A stretch of 64,000 nucleotides of DNA, taken from Orientallactaga sibirica (taxonomy: Eukaryota; Chordata; Mammalia; Rodentia; Dipodidae). The stretch lies in NCBI GenBank assembly GCA_036365145.1, contig JAEOAD010000015.1:8425501-8489500 (forward strand), in the 5' to 3' direction. Of this stretch, positions 45,759 to 57,125 are shown in pieces. Each line of letters begins with the position of its first letter. Positions within the stretch are counted from its first letter, which is position 1. The notes beneath the pieces are model-generated. The model worked only from the letters and a program-made list of their open reading frames with translations, was not told the origin of the DNA and did no database searches. Position numbers and translations under genes: made by a program.

Positions 45759-45982
45759 GGGCTGGAGCAGTAGTTAGGCTGCTTAGTAGTTAGGGCAATT
45801 GCCTGCAAAGCCAAATGACCTCAGTTCTTTTCCCCAGGACCCATGTAAGCCAGATGCACAAGGTGGCACATGCATCTGGAGTTCATTTGCAGTGGCTGGA
45901 AGCCCTGGCCTGCCCATTCTCTCTCTCACTCTGCCTCTTTTCCTCTCTCCAATAAATAAATAATAGTAAATTTTTTTTAAAA
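45759..45982 (+). mobile_element. B2-type SINE with TSD
   Basis: Head GGGCTGGAGCAGTAGTTAGG has a small local repeat in the A-box region (TTAGG...TTAGTAGTTAGG). Normal body and tail. The probable TSD is ACAAAAATTGAATAT (45744-45758) against CCAAAATTAAATAT (45985-45998). Confidence 0.9.
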
Positions 45983-45999
45983 ACCCAAAATTAAATATA

Positions 46000-46640
46000 A
46001 GTGAATTAATTATGTATAAATAAGAGGCAATGCACTAGCAAGTGAAGCAAACATGCATGTAGATACTGCAGACTACCTGCACCTCTTACCTCAGCTTCTG
46101 GCCATGTTCTTTTACTATGTTCACACATAGCTCCTAGCCATGAGGAAAACTACATGCCAGATATTGGGAGTTTTTCTAGTAAATAGCTGAATATTTCACT
46201 TAGTCATTTGGGCAATACTCATGAAAACAAATGTGGCAAGCACTAGTAAATACTGATGCCCCTTTTCTCAGTAATTCATTCAACTATGTAAGTGCATAGG
46301 TTGAAACCTTGGAAGAAAGGGTATGGGATATAAAAAATGTATTGGTAAACATTGATTATAGTTTGCATTAAGTATGATGACCCTACATTCCCAAATTATA
46401 CAAGCTTAGGACAATTAGAAAGAACAAAGTAAGATTGTTAGAGCCACAAGTTGGGACATTATGCACAGAGACATTGCCTCTTCCCCATAACTGATGGCTA
46501 GCCCCACAATGCACGACCCACATTCCCCAACAAGGAGGGTCCCTTCAGAGGGGGGAGGACAGGAAGGAGGCTAATGATGGTACTGGCATGACTGTATACA
46601 TATTATCTACATAACTAATAAAAAAAGAACAAAATTAATC
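46000..46640. other. Unique DNA, no gene seen
   Basis: Nothing recognised. 46440-46590 is GC-richer (CCCCACAATGCACGACCC, GGAGGGTCCCTTCAGAGG). It may be an L1 3' UTR remnant, but that is not supported. Confidence 0.4.
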
Positions 46641-46644
46641 CATT

Positions 46645-46896
46645 GTGGGGTGTAGCTGGACACATGCTCATTCATGAAAGCCCCTGCTTTGTCTACAAGC
46701 ATGCCATGAATTTGATCCCTAGTACCCATCATCCAGTAAAATTGCCAGGTGTGGTTGCTTCGCTGGGGAAGTTGGAGGTACAGTCTTACTGGAGAGGCAG
46801 TCTAGTCTAATTGGTGAGCAACAGGTAAATGAGAGACTCGGAAAATTAAGTGGATGGGAAGGCATTCCTGAGAATGACCTGAAGTTGTCCTGTGGC

Positions 46897-46932
<36 letters not shown>

Positions 46933-46935
46933 ACA
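46645..46935 (+). mobile_element. Diverged B4-like SINE ending in (AC)15
   Basis: An ID-like head (GGTGTAGCTGGACACATGCT, TTTGATCCCTAGTACCCA), a B1-like middle (GCCAGGTGTGGTTGC), and a terminal (AC)15 run at 46901-46930. The His/Thr-rich frames over the run are microsatellite artefacts. Confidence 0.65.
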
Positions 46936-47019
46936 TGCACACACACGTACATGCACCCCTCCCACAAATACACAGTCATACACATTTTTGCTAAACTCTC
47001 AAGGAAATACCATTTTGTT

Positions 47020-47346
47020 TTTTGGCATGTGTATGGGATGCATGTGTTTATATGTATTGGTCTGTGTATGTGCACATGCATATCTGTATACATGTATATG
47101 GAGACCAAAGATTGATATCTGTTGTCTTCCTTATTTATTGAGACAGGATCTCGAACCCTGGGCTCACTGATTCAGCTAATCTAAGTAGCCATCTTACCCT
47201 GGTGATCCACTGTCTCTACCTCCTTGACACCAGGGTTACAAACTGGTTATCATACCCCATTCACATTTATGTGAATGCTGGTAATCTGATCTCCAGTCTT
47301 CAGTTGCTTGGCAAGACCATTATACACTTAGCCAACTCTTAAGCCC
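47020..47346 (-). mobile_element. B4-like SINE with TG-rich left end
   Basis: The TG-rich flank (47030-47100) is followed by GAGACAGGATCTCGAACCCT, GGGCTCACTGATTCAGC, TGGTGATCCACTGTCTC and a degraded ID-like end (ACACTTAGCCAACTC). Same architecture as 61531-61910 and 41100-41815. Confidence 0.7.
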
Positions 47347-49179
47347 CTAAAACAACGTTTTCCCCAAAATATTTATTAGTTAGCTTAAGCCTAATTATCA
47401 AATCTCAGTATTTTTCACAAAATAAAAGCTTCTTTCTTATCCACACTGATGTGGACAGTAAGTTAGCTGCAGTCTATGTTCTCTTCATCCAGGGTTTAGC
47501 ATGACGAACCAAGCTCTAAGATATCATGAGGCTCCTTAAGTAGGAAATAAGTGCATGGCAAGTCATGCATTGGATTTGGAAGCTTGTTCGTGGAGGTGAA
47601 ACACATTTATCAATTCACAGTACATTGAACAAAGAAGTTATATGACCAAACTCGAGTGTAGAAAAGCCAGAAGATATCTCCCCTTAGGAAGATTCAGAAC
47701 ATATTTAGAGCAATCACATTATCTATTCAAGTAGTTTGCTGATATTTGGCCCTAGATTTAGAAAGCAATGCACATGATCAACCTCTTGTGCATTTATTAG
47801 CCTTTAGCATTTAACTGGGATAAAACACTAGGATTTAAAGCAAGAGGCTGAAAACTTTTTCTATCATGTCAGATAGTAAATATTTCCATGTTGTGGGCCA
47901 TATGGTCTCAGCTACAACTTTTGCAACTTCTCAAATCTGCTAATGTAGCTAGAAGGTGCCCTAGTAAAAACATGAATAAGTGGCTGGATTTTCTTGGTGA
48001 TTATCATCTCATCAGAATTGAAGTTAGCACAGCAGTGGAGATCTGGAGTTTCAACCATTCTATTAGGAAGAAGTCATGTTGATAACAATTGTGAAACCAT
48101 GTGAAGAGAAACCCCTGATTTAGAATGAGGTAAGCCATATTTATATTATATCCGCCAGTTCTGTGAAAATATTTTGAGATGTAGAGATATTTTTTTTTAA
48201 TTCAATATATTTTCTTAAAACAGGCTGTTGAGAAAAACTCTCTATGCATCTACCTTGCTGATAGGAGCAGCCAAGCAAACATTGTGAATGGAGGGAGTTT
48301 AAAAATGGGAAATTCTGATTTAATTGTTATAACAGCAGTAAAGTGAATAATTGCTTATTCCATCATTTTCTGGAAAGAGACTACATATGTAATCACAGTC
48401 TTGCCACAAGCCTTAGACAAAAGGTGGTCATGTGTACATCTTATAGGCAACCATAAAAATAGGCATTTCTAATAGAGTTACAAGTTAAAATAACATCATT
48501 CTATTGGATTGAATCATTGAAAATATTTAACAATATTATAACGCTCAATTTTGTTTTAAGAATCAAATTAAACTTTTTTTTGTCAGAACAGAATAGACAC
48601 AAAGTACTATCTAATTTCTGTTCCCCAAAAATGCAGGCTTAAATATGAAGAAGAAATGTTAATTGATTCATTGAACTTTTGCAGTAACTATTTAACATTC
48701 ACAATAAAAAGAAGCCTACCTCTAATCCCAGGCGAAAGCTTCACCGAAGGCATACATTATAATTATGCTTCTGTTTTCATTTCCTCCTAATAATGGGGAA
48801 CAGGAAAGCCTGCTTTGCAACATCTGGATTTCAAGCTATTGTTCAGACAAAGCTTTATGAAACACTACCAAACACTAAAGGTCACCATGTTGTTCATATG
48901 CTTGTGTTTATCATCAACCAAATGTTGCAAAAACTATCAGCTACTAGCAATGTTCAGCCAATAGAAAGAGGAAGATGAGAACATAAATAATGTGTTCATT
49001 CATTCAACAAATAGACACCCAGACCAATAGAACATAGTTCTTGTCCTGAAAGAACTCAGGCTATTTGGGAGACTGAAGTTTAAAATGGTAATTAAAATCT
49101 ATCATATAAATAACATGGTGCTTCATAGTGAATATTTGGACTGAATGACTTGGGAAAACATTTTTTTAAAATAAATTAC
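47347..49179. other. Unique DNA, longest repeat-poor stretch
   Basis: 1.8 kb with no recognised SINE or L1. 48700-48980 has mixed composition and one short plus frame (48793-48978) with no recognisable homology. A conserved non-coding element is possible but unproved. No exon with good splice sites was found. Confidence 0.45.
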
Positions 49180-49400
49180 GGGCTGGGACATGGCTCAGCC
49201 ATTAAAGCTGCTTGTTCGCAAATCCTGCTGGCCTGGCCTTAATTCCCTAGTACTTACCTAAGGCCAGACCCACAAAGTGGCACATGCATTTGGAGTTCCT
49301 TTCCAGTGGCAAGAGGACTTGACATTCCCATTGTGTGTGTGTGTGTGTGTGTCTTTCTATCTTATCATTAATAAATAAATAATAAATAGATACATAAAAT
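49180..49400 (+). mobile_element. Diverged B2-type SINE
   Basis: GGGCTGGGACATGGCTCAGC, AAAGTGGCACATGCATTTGG, then a (TG)n run (49333-49352) and an (AAAT)n tail. Confidence 0.85.
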
Positions 49401-49745
49401 GTTTAAAAAAGTTAAAATATATTTTAAACATATATGAATACTACTTAAAATATAAAATGAAAAAAATAAAATGATGTAAATATATAATGTAAATATATAG
49501 CTTAACTCAAAATATGAACATGAAATTTCTCCCGACAAAGAAGAAACTTTGGGTAGAGGAGAAAGTGGAAGCCATAATGGCTAGCTGGTCCTTGGGGTCT
49601 GGGGTCTGTTCGTGCTGAGTTAAAAATGAGCAGGTCCATAGAACCAGGGTTCATAAAGTCTGATGCATTCATAAATGAAAGCTACACAAACATTAAACTC
49701 TTTAGAAAAGTGGTTCAAAATCTTAGATCCTGTTGGAAGTCATAT

Positions 49746-49792
49746 AAAACAAAACAAAACAAAACAAAACAAAACAAAACAAAACAAAACAA
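49746..49792 (+). repeat. (AAAAC)9 microsatellite
   Basis: About nine perfect AAAAC units. It gives a Lys/Thr/Gln/Asn-rich frame with no coding meaning. Confidence 0.98.
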
Positions 49793-49897
49793 GTTGAATC
49801 ATTATTTCAGATCTTTTCCTCTTCTTTGAAGTCTGGGTTTATACCCCATGACCCACAAGTCATTCTGATAAAAAGTCCTATTAAAAGTGAATATTTC

Positions 49898-50131
49898 GGG
49901 CTGGAGAGATGGCTTAGCGGTTAAACACTTGCCTATGAAGCCTAAGGACCCCGGTTCGAGGCTCGATTCTCCAGGACCCACGTAAGCCAGATGCACAAGG
50001 GGGTGCATGCATCTGGAGTTCGTTTGCAGTCGCTGGAGGCCCTGGCTCACCCATTCTCTCTCTCTCTCTCTCTGCCTGCCTATTTCTGTCTCTCTCTCTC
50101 TCTCAAATAAATAAATAATAAAATATTTTTA
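49898..50131 (+). mobile_element. B2-type SINE, well preserved, 15-bp TSD
   Basis: Head GGGCTGGAGAGATGGCTTAG with A box. The B-box area is locally duplicated (GGTTCGAGGCTCGATTCTCC). The TSD AAAAGTGAATATTTC is at 49883-49897 and 50132-50146. One of the youngest-looking copies. Confidence 0.96.
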
Positions 50132-50146
50132 AAAAGTGAATATTTC

Positions 50147-50294
50147 TAGCCAGGTGTGGTGACACATGCCTTTAATCCTGGCACTCGGGAAGCAGAGGTA
50201 GGAGGATTGCCATGAGTTCGAGGCCACCCTGAGACTACATAGTGAATGTCAGGTCAAGTGAGACCCTATCTCAAAAAAGCCCCCAAAAATTTAA
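50147..50294 (+). mobile_element. B1 SINE at the same target as the SINE before it
   Basis: AGCCAGGTGTGGTGACACATGC, GCACTCGGGAAGCAGAGG and GTTCGAGGCCACCCTGAG. The GAATATTTCT flank recurs after the tail (50298-50307), so two elements used one target. Confidence 0.93.
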
Positions 50295-50506
50295 AAAGAA
50301 TATTTCTGAAAGGACATTCTTATAACTTAAGAATTAAAAGAACTTTCACTAAATATAATCCATTTGAACTTACATTTAAAATTATGGACTATACATGAAA
50401 TCAAATATTCAAGAAAGATAAAGATGAAAGATATATGTGATAAATTCATTTGAGAGAGAGAGGAATAAAAGGAGAACCAAATAGAAGATAACTAGAGATA
50501 ATGGTC

Positions 50507-50896
50507 TGTGTTAGTTTGAATATATGTCCCCCAATATATTCAGTATTTTATTAGTTTATAGTTTGCATCTGCAATCACCTTGCTAGAGGCAATGTCACTG
50601 GGGGCCGGTTTTAAGGTGTGGTGATGGTTTGAGATTCCATTGTAAAGATATGCAAATGTGCCTAGCAGGAGTTCCTGAAGTGTGCTGTGTGACCTTTTGG
50701 CAGTAGTTTTTGTTCTGTGTGCTGTGGTGGCTGGCTTGGCTTTGCTCTCTTGCTTGGCCCTGTGGAGAGCAGGCCGCTTCTCTTGCCATTATGGAACTTC
50801 CCCTGGATCTGTAAGCTTCAATAAATAATATCCCTTCCTCCATAACTGTGCCTGGTCTGAAAGTTCATCTCAGCGAACCTGAAGCTGTCTGCAACA
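50507..50896 (+). mobile_element. Solo LTR, MaLR-like, 5-bp TSD TGGTC
   Basis: Starts TGTGTTAGTTTGAATATATG and ends CTGTCTGCAACA. TGGTC flanks it exactly at 50502-50506 and 50897-50901. An AATAAA word is at 50820-50825. Longest of the four related LTRs (390 bp). Confidence 0.93.
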
Positions 50897-51165
50897 TGGT
50901 CTAAACTGTACATCAAGTTACCATGAGTAGATCTTAAAATAATCATGCAGATATATAATAACAAGAGTATTATGTTATATAGATAAGTAATAATAAGTGC
51001 TATGCTGTATAGGTAGGGGCATAGCTGAGAAAAACAATGTATTTTTCACATAAAAGCAATATATTTACAAATAAATTATGAAATATCACTCTAGGTGTTC
51101 ATATCAATAGCACATCTTTTTTAAGAACAGATTTTGTACTGACACATCATGTGTTAGTACTTTTT

Positions 51166-51735
51166 CTCTCCTGGTGAGATGAGCAAGAATGCTTCATCCA
51201 TGGCAAGCCAGACAACCTGTGCCAGGGTGATGGAGACAAATACTGAGGATACTCAAAATGCACCAAAGCAGAAATCCAGAAGCTGCTGAGAACCCAACAC
51301 TAAAGTAGACTTAAAATACGCCTATCAAGGGGCTGGAGAGATGGTTTACCAGTTAAGGAGCATGCCTGCAAAGACTAAGGACCCCGGTTTGATTCTCCAG
51401 GTCCCACGTAAGCCTGATGCACAAGGGGGTGCAAGCATCTGGAGTTCATTTGCAGTGGCTAGAGGCCCTGGCACACCCATTCTCCCTCTCCCTCTCTTTC
51501 TTTCCCTCTTTCTGTCTCTAATAAATAAATGAATAAAAATAAAATCCTTAAAAAATACACCCACCAAGGCTCAGGGAATTTTGCAGAAGAGGGCGCAGAA
51601 AGATGTAAGAGACAAAGGTAGGAGGGAATATCCAGAGGCATTGCCACCTCTACAATGACTGACTGCTGCTCTCACCTCTCATAACCTACAACCCAAGGGT
51701 GAATACCAGCAATCCCACTGAAGAGGTCCCTCAGT
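51166..51735 (+). mobile_element. L1 3' UTR fragment, interrupted by a SINE
   Basis: After the SINE at 51329-51552, the block AAGGCTCAGGGAATTTTGC...GCAGAAAGATGTAAG matches 630-680 of the first element. The stretch at 51127-51165 resembles the opposite-strand 3' terminus at 32044, so two fragments may abut here. Confidence 0.55.
51329..51552 (+). mobile_element. B2-type SINE with TSD
   Basis: GGGGCTGGAGAGATGGTTTACC head, short-subfamily body and (AAAT)n tail. The flanks AAAATACGCCTATCAA and AAAATACACCCACCAA form an imperfect TSD. Confidence 0.93.
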
Positions 51736-51838
51736 AGAACAATGTATTTTTAAAGCATAATGTTATTGAAGTAAAAACTAGCTAACACTTTGGGTTGATT
51801 GATAAGGAGGTTGAATATACTCAAATAGTGAATATTTT

Positions 51839-52020
51839 AGTTATTTATTTAACAGAGAGAAAGAGAGAGAGAGAGTGAGTGAGCTCACCAGGGCCTCCAG
51901 ACACTGCAAACAACTCCAGAAACATGTGCCGCCTTGTGCATGTGGGTACTGGGGAATCAAACCTGTGACCTTAGGCTTTGCAGACAAGTGCATTAACTGC
52001 TAAGCCATCTCTCGAGCCTC
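51839..52020 (-). mobile_element. B2-type SINE, 5' of a nested SINE pair
   Basis: CAGGGCCTCCAGACACTGC body, inverted 5' end TAAGCCATCTCTCGAGCC. The AGTGAATATTTT and AGTGAATTTTTA flanks (51827, 52021) suggest a TSD. Confidence 0.9.
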
Positions 52021-52032
52021 AGTGAATTTTTA

Positions 52033-52270
52033 AAAAATATATTATTTTTATTTTTTTATTTGAGAGAGGGAAAGAGGCAGAGAGTGAGAGAGAGAGAGAG
52101 AGAGAGATAAAGAGAGACAGTGGGTGCTCCAAGGCTTCCAGCCACTGCAAACAAACTCCACATGCATATGCCACCTTGTGTATCTGGCTTATGTGGGTCC
52201 TGGGGAATCCAACCAGGGTCCTTTGGCTTTGCAGGCAAGCGCATTAACCACTAAGTCATCTCTCCAGCCC
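52033..52270 (-). mobile_element. B2-type SINE, second of the pair
   Basis: (AG)n at 52085-52108, CCAAGGCTTCCAGCCACTGC body, and inverted 5' end ending TCTCCAGCCC. The GAGTGACTATTTT flank afterwards is a third version of the same target word. Confidence 0.92.
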
Positions 52271-52379
52271 CTGAGTGACTATTTTAACTAGAAGATAGAG
52301 AGTGGAAATTATTTGAGATGATACAAAGACAAGGACATAGGATGAGTTTGTAGGATGAATGAAATGAAATTAGTCTTTT

Positions 52380-52443
52380 GAAAATTTTATTATATATATA
52401 TATTGCATATATTATATATAATGTATATATAATATGTATAATG

Positions 52444-52504
<61 letters not shown>

Positions 52505-52524
52505 GATATAGATATATAGATAGG

Positions 52525-52581
<57 letters not shown>

Positions 52582-52590
52582 GATAGATAG
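52380..52590 (+). repeat. (TA)n plus two (GATA)n arrays
   Basis: A TA-rich lead (52388-52440) is followed by about 15 GATA units (52444-52505), a short break, and about 14 more (52525-52581). The array adjoins the tail end of a minus-strand L1 piece and so may have grown from that tail. Likely highly polymorphic. Confidence 0.95.
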
Positions 52591-52700
52591 GTTATACTCT
52601 TTTCTCCCCTTGTCCCTGGTTCTGTTTCCTTAGGGCCCTCCTCAGTGGAGTTACGGAAGGATCATGAAGGCCTCACTCAGTCCCTATGGAGTGTTTCAAA
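52591..52700 (-). mobile_element. L1 3' terminal fragment
   Basis: GTTATACTCTTTTCTCCCC, CCCTCCTCAGTGGAGTTA and GGCCTCACTCAGTCCCTATGG match 8392-8505 of the older L1 3' UTR, same orientation. Confidence 0.75.
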
Positions 52701-53778
52701 TGAAAGGAGAAAGTGAACACAGTAGTTACTTAAACTCTGACTTTTCATATTAGGTGATCCTCTTTTATTTTTAAACACGGCAACTATCAATGCCCACACC
52801 TGGATGAATTATCATAATGCATATTATTAAAGATAAAATAATTAGTGTTTCCTAAAAAAAAAAAAAAACTGACATCATTTACACAGCAATAATAAATAGA
52901 TCTACAGAAAATATTTTGACCTTAACAATAGATCTAAATCATCAGAAAATATCCTCCTAGGACACAGGTAAGATAACTAATCACCTATGTTTCTAATTAA
53001 AATAAATTTTAAGAGTGAAAATGAAATGAGTATGTTTTTAGCAAAAATATAAAGGAATTTATTTCAGGAAGATTTTTGCTATAGAACTCTTCAGAATGAA
53101 GGACATTGAAGTCAAAACAAAACGTTAAGATGCAACAGTATGTGTGGACAAATTAAGCACGTATGTACTATGCTTAATTTGTTATAGATAAATGTTATAG
53201 ATAAACATAGTACAGAAAACAGTAGAACTGAAATAGCAACAATAATTGGGAAGGTGAGTTAATGGATACTATTCTAGAATTTCCAATGTTCTTATAAAAT
53301 AAGTTAAACATTATTGATTTTTATTGTGCTAAATACTTATTTTTTGCTTCTCTCCTCTCTCTTGCTGTGTGTGTGTGTAGTACATAAACATATATTAGTC
53401 TTTGTGGTGTCCAATGGGTTAACTTATGGTAGGATGTGCTTCCTTGATGGCCTTGGTGATGTCTCACACCATTGATCTGCTTCTCTCTCTCTCTTTCTCT
53501 CTCTCATTTTTTCTCTTTTTTGTTGTTTATTCTTGTCAAGAATTTTAACACATGAACACATTGTAATTTGATCATAATAGCCTATTAGCCCTCTTTCCAT
53601 ACAATTTTCCTGAGCACAATCCTCTTTCCATGTAGTCCCTTTTCTATTTTGATGTCTTATTTGATTTTTCCCTTCCTCTGTCATCTATGTCAAAATATTG
53701 ATGGGCTCAATATTATGGAGGTAGCAACCTCCACTGTGAGTTCATAAGTGCACTAGTCCCTTCATGTCTGGAGGATAA
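52701..53778. other. Unique AT-rich DNA
   Basis: No gene. The minus frame 53424-53684 covers a CT-rich run and AT-rich DNA without recognised homology. 53510-53700 might be an L1 3' end remnant (CACATTGTAATTTGATC), which I cannot confirm. Confidence 0.45.
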
Positions 53779-53880
53779 TGTCCTTTGTGCATCTGGCTTA
53801 CGTGTGTCCTAGGGAATTGAACATGAGTCCTTTGGCTTTGCAGGCAAGCACCTTAACCACTAAGCCATCTCTCCAGCCCC
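53779..53880 (-). mobile_element. B2-type SINE, 5' half only
   Basis: From CTTTGTGCATCTGGCTTACG to the inverted 5' end TAAGCCATCTCTCCAGCCCC. The tail half is missing. Confidence 0.92.
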
Positions 53881-54694
53881 TTATTAGACACTTTTATATG
53901 TCCATTACATTACTATTTGAAGTAACAGAGTGGGGGGGAAAACAGAAATGTGCTCAATAGGGAGAAGTGATAAGTACTTATAACTATATTATTTTATTTT
54001 TCATGTGTATTTTCCTATTTTACTTAGCTAAACAATTATTTCTAGTTCATATGGATGAAATTCCCTTCAGATATTTATTTCACAATGATTTACATTCTCA
54101 AGTATCTTGTGAATTATACATGGCACACATATTCATATACTAGCTTCTTCTCCCTAGTCAATGGAGGGAAGTGAATTTTATCATGTTACAATAACTGGAG
54201 TTCCAGAGAACTCATAAATCGTGTGGTGAGAGCTGGAAGATTAGCTTTGCTTCCAAGTTCAATGGGAATTCAAGTATTTTATTTTTTGACATTACTTTTT
54301 AGTATTATATGAATAATTTTGGTCATGTATAGGTACTTTAATTCTTTGTACACAGAGTGATTTTTATTAGAAGAATATAGAATTTTGTTAAAGTCTACAT
54401 ATCTAGTGAGATAATTAGTTAAATTTATCTTGTCCCTTACTAATAAGAATATTAGTAATAGTTTCTCATTATTATATTCTTTATTACCAGATTAAACTAA
54501 TTATTTAATTATCATAGAGTATCATTTTATTTTACTTACCTTTTGTTTGGTTGTGTGTGGGTGTTCGTGTGTGTTGACATACAGTTTCACACTGTAAGTC
54601 AGTGTGGCCTAAGAGAAGAATCATTTAATTATGTTTATTTGTTTGGTTGGTATTTTACATGGGGTTTTGAATATTTTTTATAGTTTTCTTGAAA
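53881..54694. other. Unique AT-rich DNA, no gene seen
   Basis: No recognised repeat, exon or RNA gene. The composition is uniform and AT-rich. Confidence 0.45.
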
Positions 54695-54832
54695 ACTGAA
54701 TTTGTCTTGAAAAAAATCCACTAGCCAAGTCTGTTTTGTCCACTACTTGCTTACCAGTTATCATGTATGCTTAGCCCAGTGCCCAGTACACAGCAGAAAT
54801 TTGGTAAATATTTCTGGAATAAGTACTGCAAT
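54695..54832 (+). mobile_element. L2/MIR-type 3' end
   Basis: CCAAGTCTGTTTTGTCCACT, then GCTTAGCCCAGTGCCCAGTA and TTTGGTAAATATTTCTGGAA follow the shared L2/MIR ending (AGTGCCTGGCACATAG, AATAAATATTTGTTGAA). Confidence 0.65.
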
Positions 54833-55726
54833 TTAATGTTGTCAATTACATTCTGCTTGGACTAAGCTTTTTAAATCCTTAAATGTCTTCAGACTTTACA
54901 TTCCTGATCCTTACCTGGCAGAGGAATTGTCAAAGATCTCCTATCTTAAAAGAAAGCAGACTAAATTTTTATGATGTCTCTCTTGAATAGGTACACTTAT
55001 ATTGATTTTCTTTAAAAAAAAACAAAATTGAAGAAAAGTTAGTGTGGTAATTCACTTCTAGGTGTGTTTGTTTAATTTTAAAAATGAAAGGAATGAAATA
55101 TGTAATCTATAAAGGAAGAAAATTTTATACTGAGATTTGTCTTTGTTTCTAAAAAGCATTTAGAGATCATAACAATCTTAATTCTCTTCAATGGTAATAG
55201 GTTCTCAGACATGGTTGTATTGGATCATGGGAATAGGATGAAAGAAATTGCCCCCTTTTGCAGACAATTTAATTCCATAACCTGGCAGGCATATGAAGGG
55301 AAAGGGAATTGCTCTCAGACAGTCAGGTCAGCATGCATTTCCAGAAGCCCAGACCACACTGATTTATGAGAACCCTTTTTGTTTACTCTGGCTGTGTGTA
55401 TGTCAGAAACCTGGCCAGTGACCATGGTTTGGTTAATCAGAGCAGACAAAATCTTGCTCAGCTCTGTTCTGTTGTAAGTTGTAAGTAGCTTCATCCATTT
55501 TCTGCCACCTCTCCCCAACACACAATCACAGTACCATCTTTCTCTAACTCTTACTGATACAGTTGTTACTAAGTGAAAGTTTTAGAATCAGAAAATACAA
55601 GTTACTGGATTTCTGAAAAATGGATGATTTGAATATATAACTCAGAAGGTTCATGTGGGGATAAGATTGTGTGATTTTGTAAAGAATGTCATATAGTGTC
55701 TAGAATACAGTAGGGCTAAGGGAAGC
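54833..55726. other. Unique DNA, no gene seen
   Basis: The minus frame 55315-55521 (68 codons) stands out slightly in composition but has no recognised motif. I see no good splice sites around it. Confidence 0.4.
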
Positions 55727-56105
55727 TAAGGATTGGGGATGGCTCATTGGGTACAAATACTTGCTGCACATAAGTGAGGAGCTGAATTGGATTCCCAGCA
55801 CCAGTGCTCATAGAAAAAGTATGATTGTACATAGCTATAACTCCAGTGCTGGGCACAGGGGGAGGGGTGGTGTACAGAGAAGATCATTGAAATTCACTGG
55901 TCAACAAGTCTAGCCAAAAACCAATGGGCTACAGATTCAGTGAGAGACCCTGTCTCAAGGAAATGAAGGGGAAGAGTGACAGAGGACACCCAACATTCTC
56001 TTCTAGATTCTGCACATGTGCATGTGGAGTTTGCACATCAGCTTACACAATACATACACATATACATTATTCACACACCATATATACTACACAAAAAATA
56101 AAAGG
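55727..56105 (+). mobile_element. B4-like SINE
   Basis: ID-like head (GGATTGGGGATGGCTCATTG, GAATTGGATTCCCAGCACC), B1-like middle (TATAACTCCAGTGCTGGG, GTGAGAGACCCTGTCTCAAG), and CA-rich 3' end. Confidence 0.75.
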
Positions 56106-56107
56106 AG

Positions 56108-56316
56108 GGTTGGAGAGATGGCTCAGAAAGTTAAAGAACTTGCCTGCAAAGCCTGATGATCAGGGTTTGATTGCCCAGTACCCATGTAAATGAAGCCAAA
56201 TATGCAAAGTGGTGCATGCATCTGGAGTTTGTTTGCAGCAGCTAAAGGCCCTTGAGCACCCATTCTCTCTCTCTCTCTCTATCTCCTTGAAAATGAACAA
56301 ATAAATTTTTTAAAAG
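56108..56316 (+). mobile_element. B2-type SINE with TSD
   Basis: GGTTGGAGAGATGGCTCAGA head and normal body. AATAAAAGGAG at 56097-56107 and 56317-56327 forms the TSD. It inserted at the end of the B4-like element. Confidence 0.93.
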
Positions 56317-56364
56317 AATAAAAGGAGATAAATAAATGATAGTTTCTTCTCAGGTGTTTTTCTT

Positions 56365-56545
56365 TTTATATTTTAATTTTTTATTGACAACTTCCATAAT
56401 TATAGACAATAAACCATAGTAATTCCCTCCCCCCACTTTCCCCTTTGGAACTCCTCTCTCCATCATATCCTTCCCCCTCTCAATTAGTCTCTCCTTAATT
56501 TAATGTCATCATCTTTACCTCCTATTATGATAGTCTTGTGTAGGT
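56365..56545 (-). mobile_element. L1 3' end fragment
   Basis: TTTTTTATTGACAACTTCCA, GACAATAAACCATAGTAATT, GGAACTCCTCTCTCCATC and ATTTAATGTCATCATC are the clearest copy of the 3' end also seen at 770-930 (inverted) and 19605. Confidence 0.75.
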
Positions 56546-56869
56546 AGTTCTCAGATGTTTTTCTGGTTTTAAGCATCCTTGTCCTTTCATTTTAAGATAT
56601 TTTGTGATACATAATACAAAAATACATATTTGTGACTATAACAATTCTAGCAAGTTTTTGTAAATAGAGAATCAAATGTGACAGTACCTCATTAATCTTC
56701 CCTTTAAACATGATAAAATGTTTCATTTGTAATTTTCAAAATGTTTATATATGTTACATAGGCAGAACTATAGTGCAAAAGTATAATTATATAATTTACC
56801 TTTTTGTTGCTTAGTTTCTTTATTTCTACATGTATATGCATATTATGTATGTGAGGCACATGCATATGT

Positions 56870-57125
56870 GTGTGTGCAGAGGTCAGAGGAAAATATGTAC
56901 CCTCATTTATTACTCTTCTGCCTTATATCTCCAAGACGGTGTCTCACTGCACCTGCATCTCCCTATTTTTTCATTTAGACTTGATGACCACTACCCCCCC
57001 CCAGTTGTGCTGGGATTACATGCATATGCAGCCATGCCTGGTTTTTTATGTGGGTGTTGGCAATCGAACTCAGGTCCTCATAATTGCTCAGAAAGCACTT
57101 TTACCAACTGAACCCTTTCCCAGCC
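56870..57125 (-). mobile_element. B4-like SINE
   Basis: GACGGTGTCTCACTGCACCT, GTTGTGCTGGGATTACATGC, TTTATGTGGGTGTTGGCAAT, then ACTCAGGTCCTCATAATTGC and ACCAACTGAACC. Same class as 47020 and 61531. TG-rich on its left. Confidence 0.8.

Noticed and set aside
46885..47170. His/Thr-rich frames
   Set aside because: Translation of an (AC)n microsatellite.
52444..52581. Regularly spaced repeat that could suggest a CRISPR-like array
   Set aside because: It is a pure 4-bp GATA microsatellite with no spacers, in vertebrate nuclear DNA.
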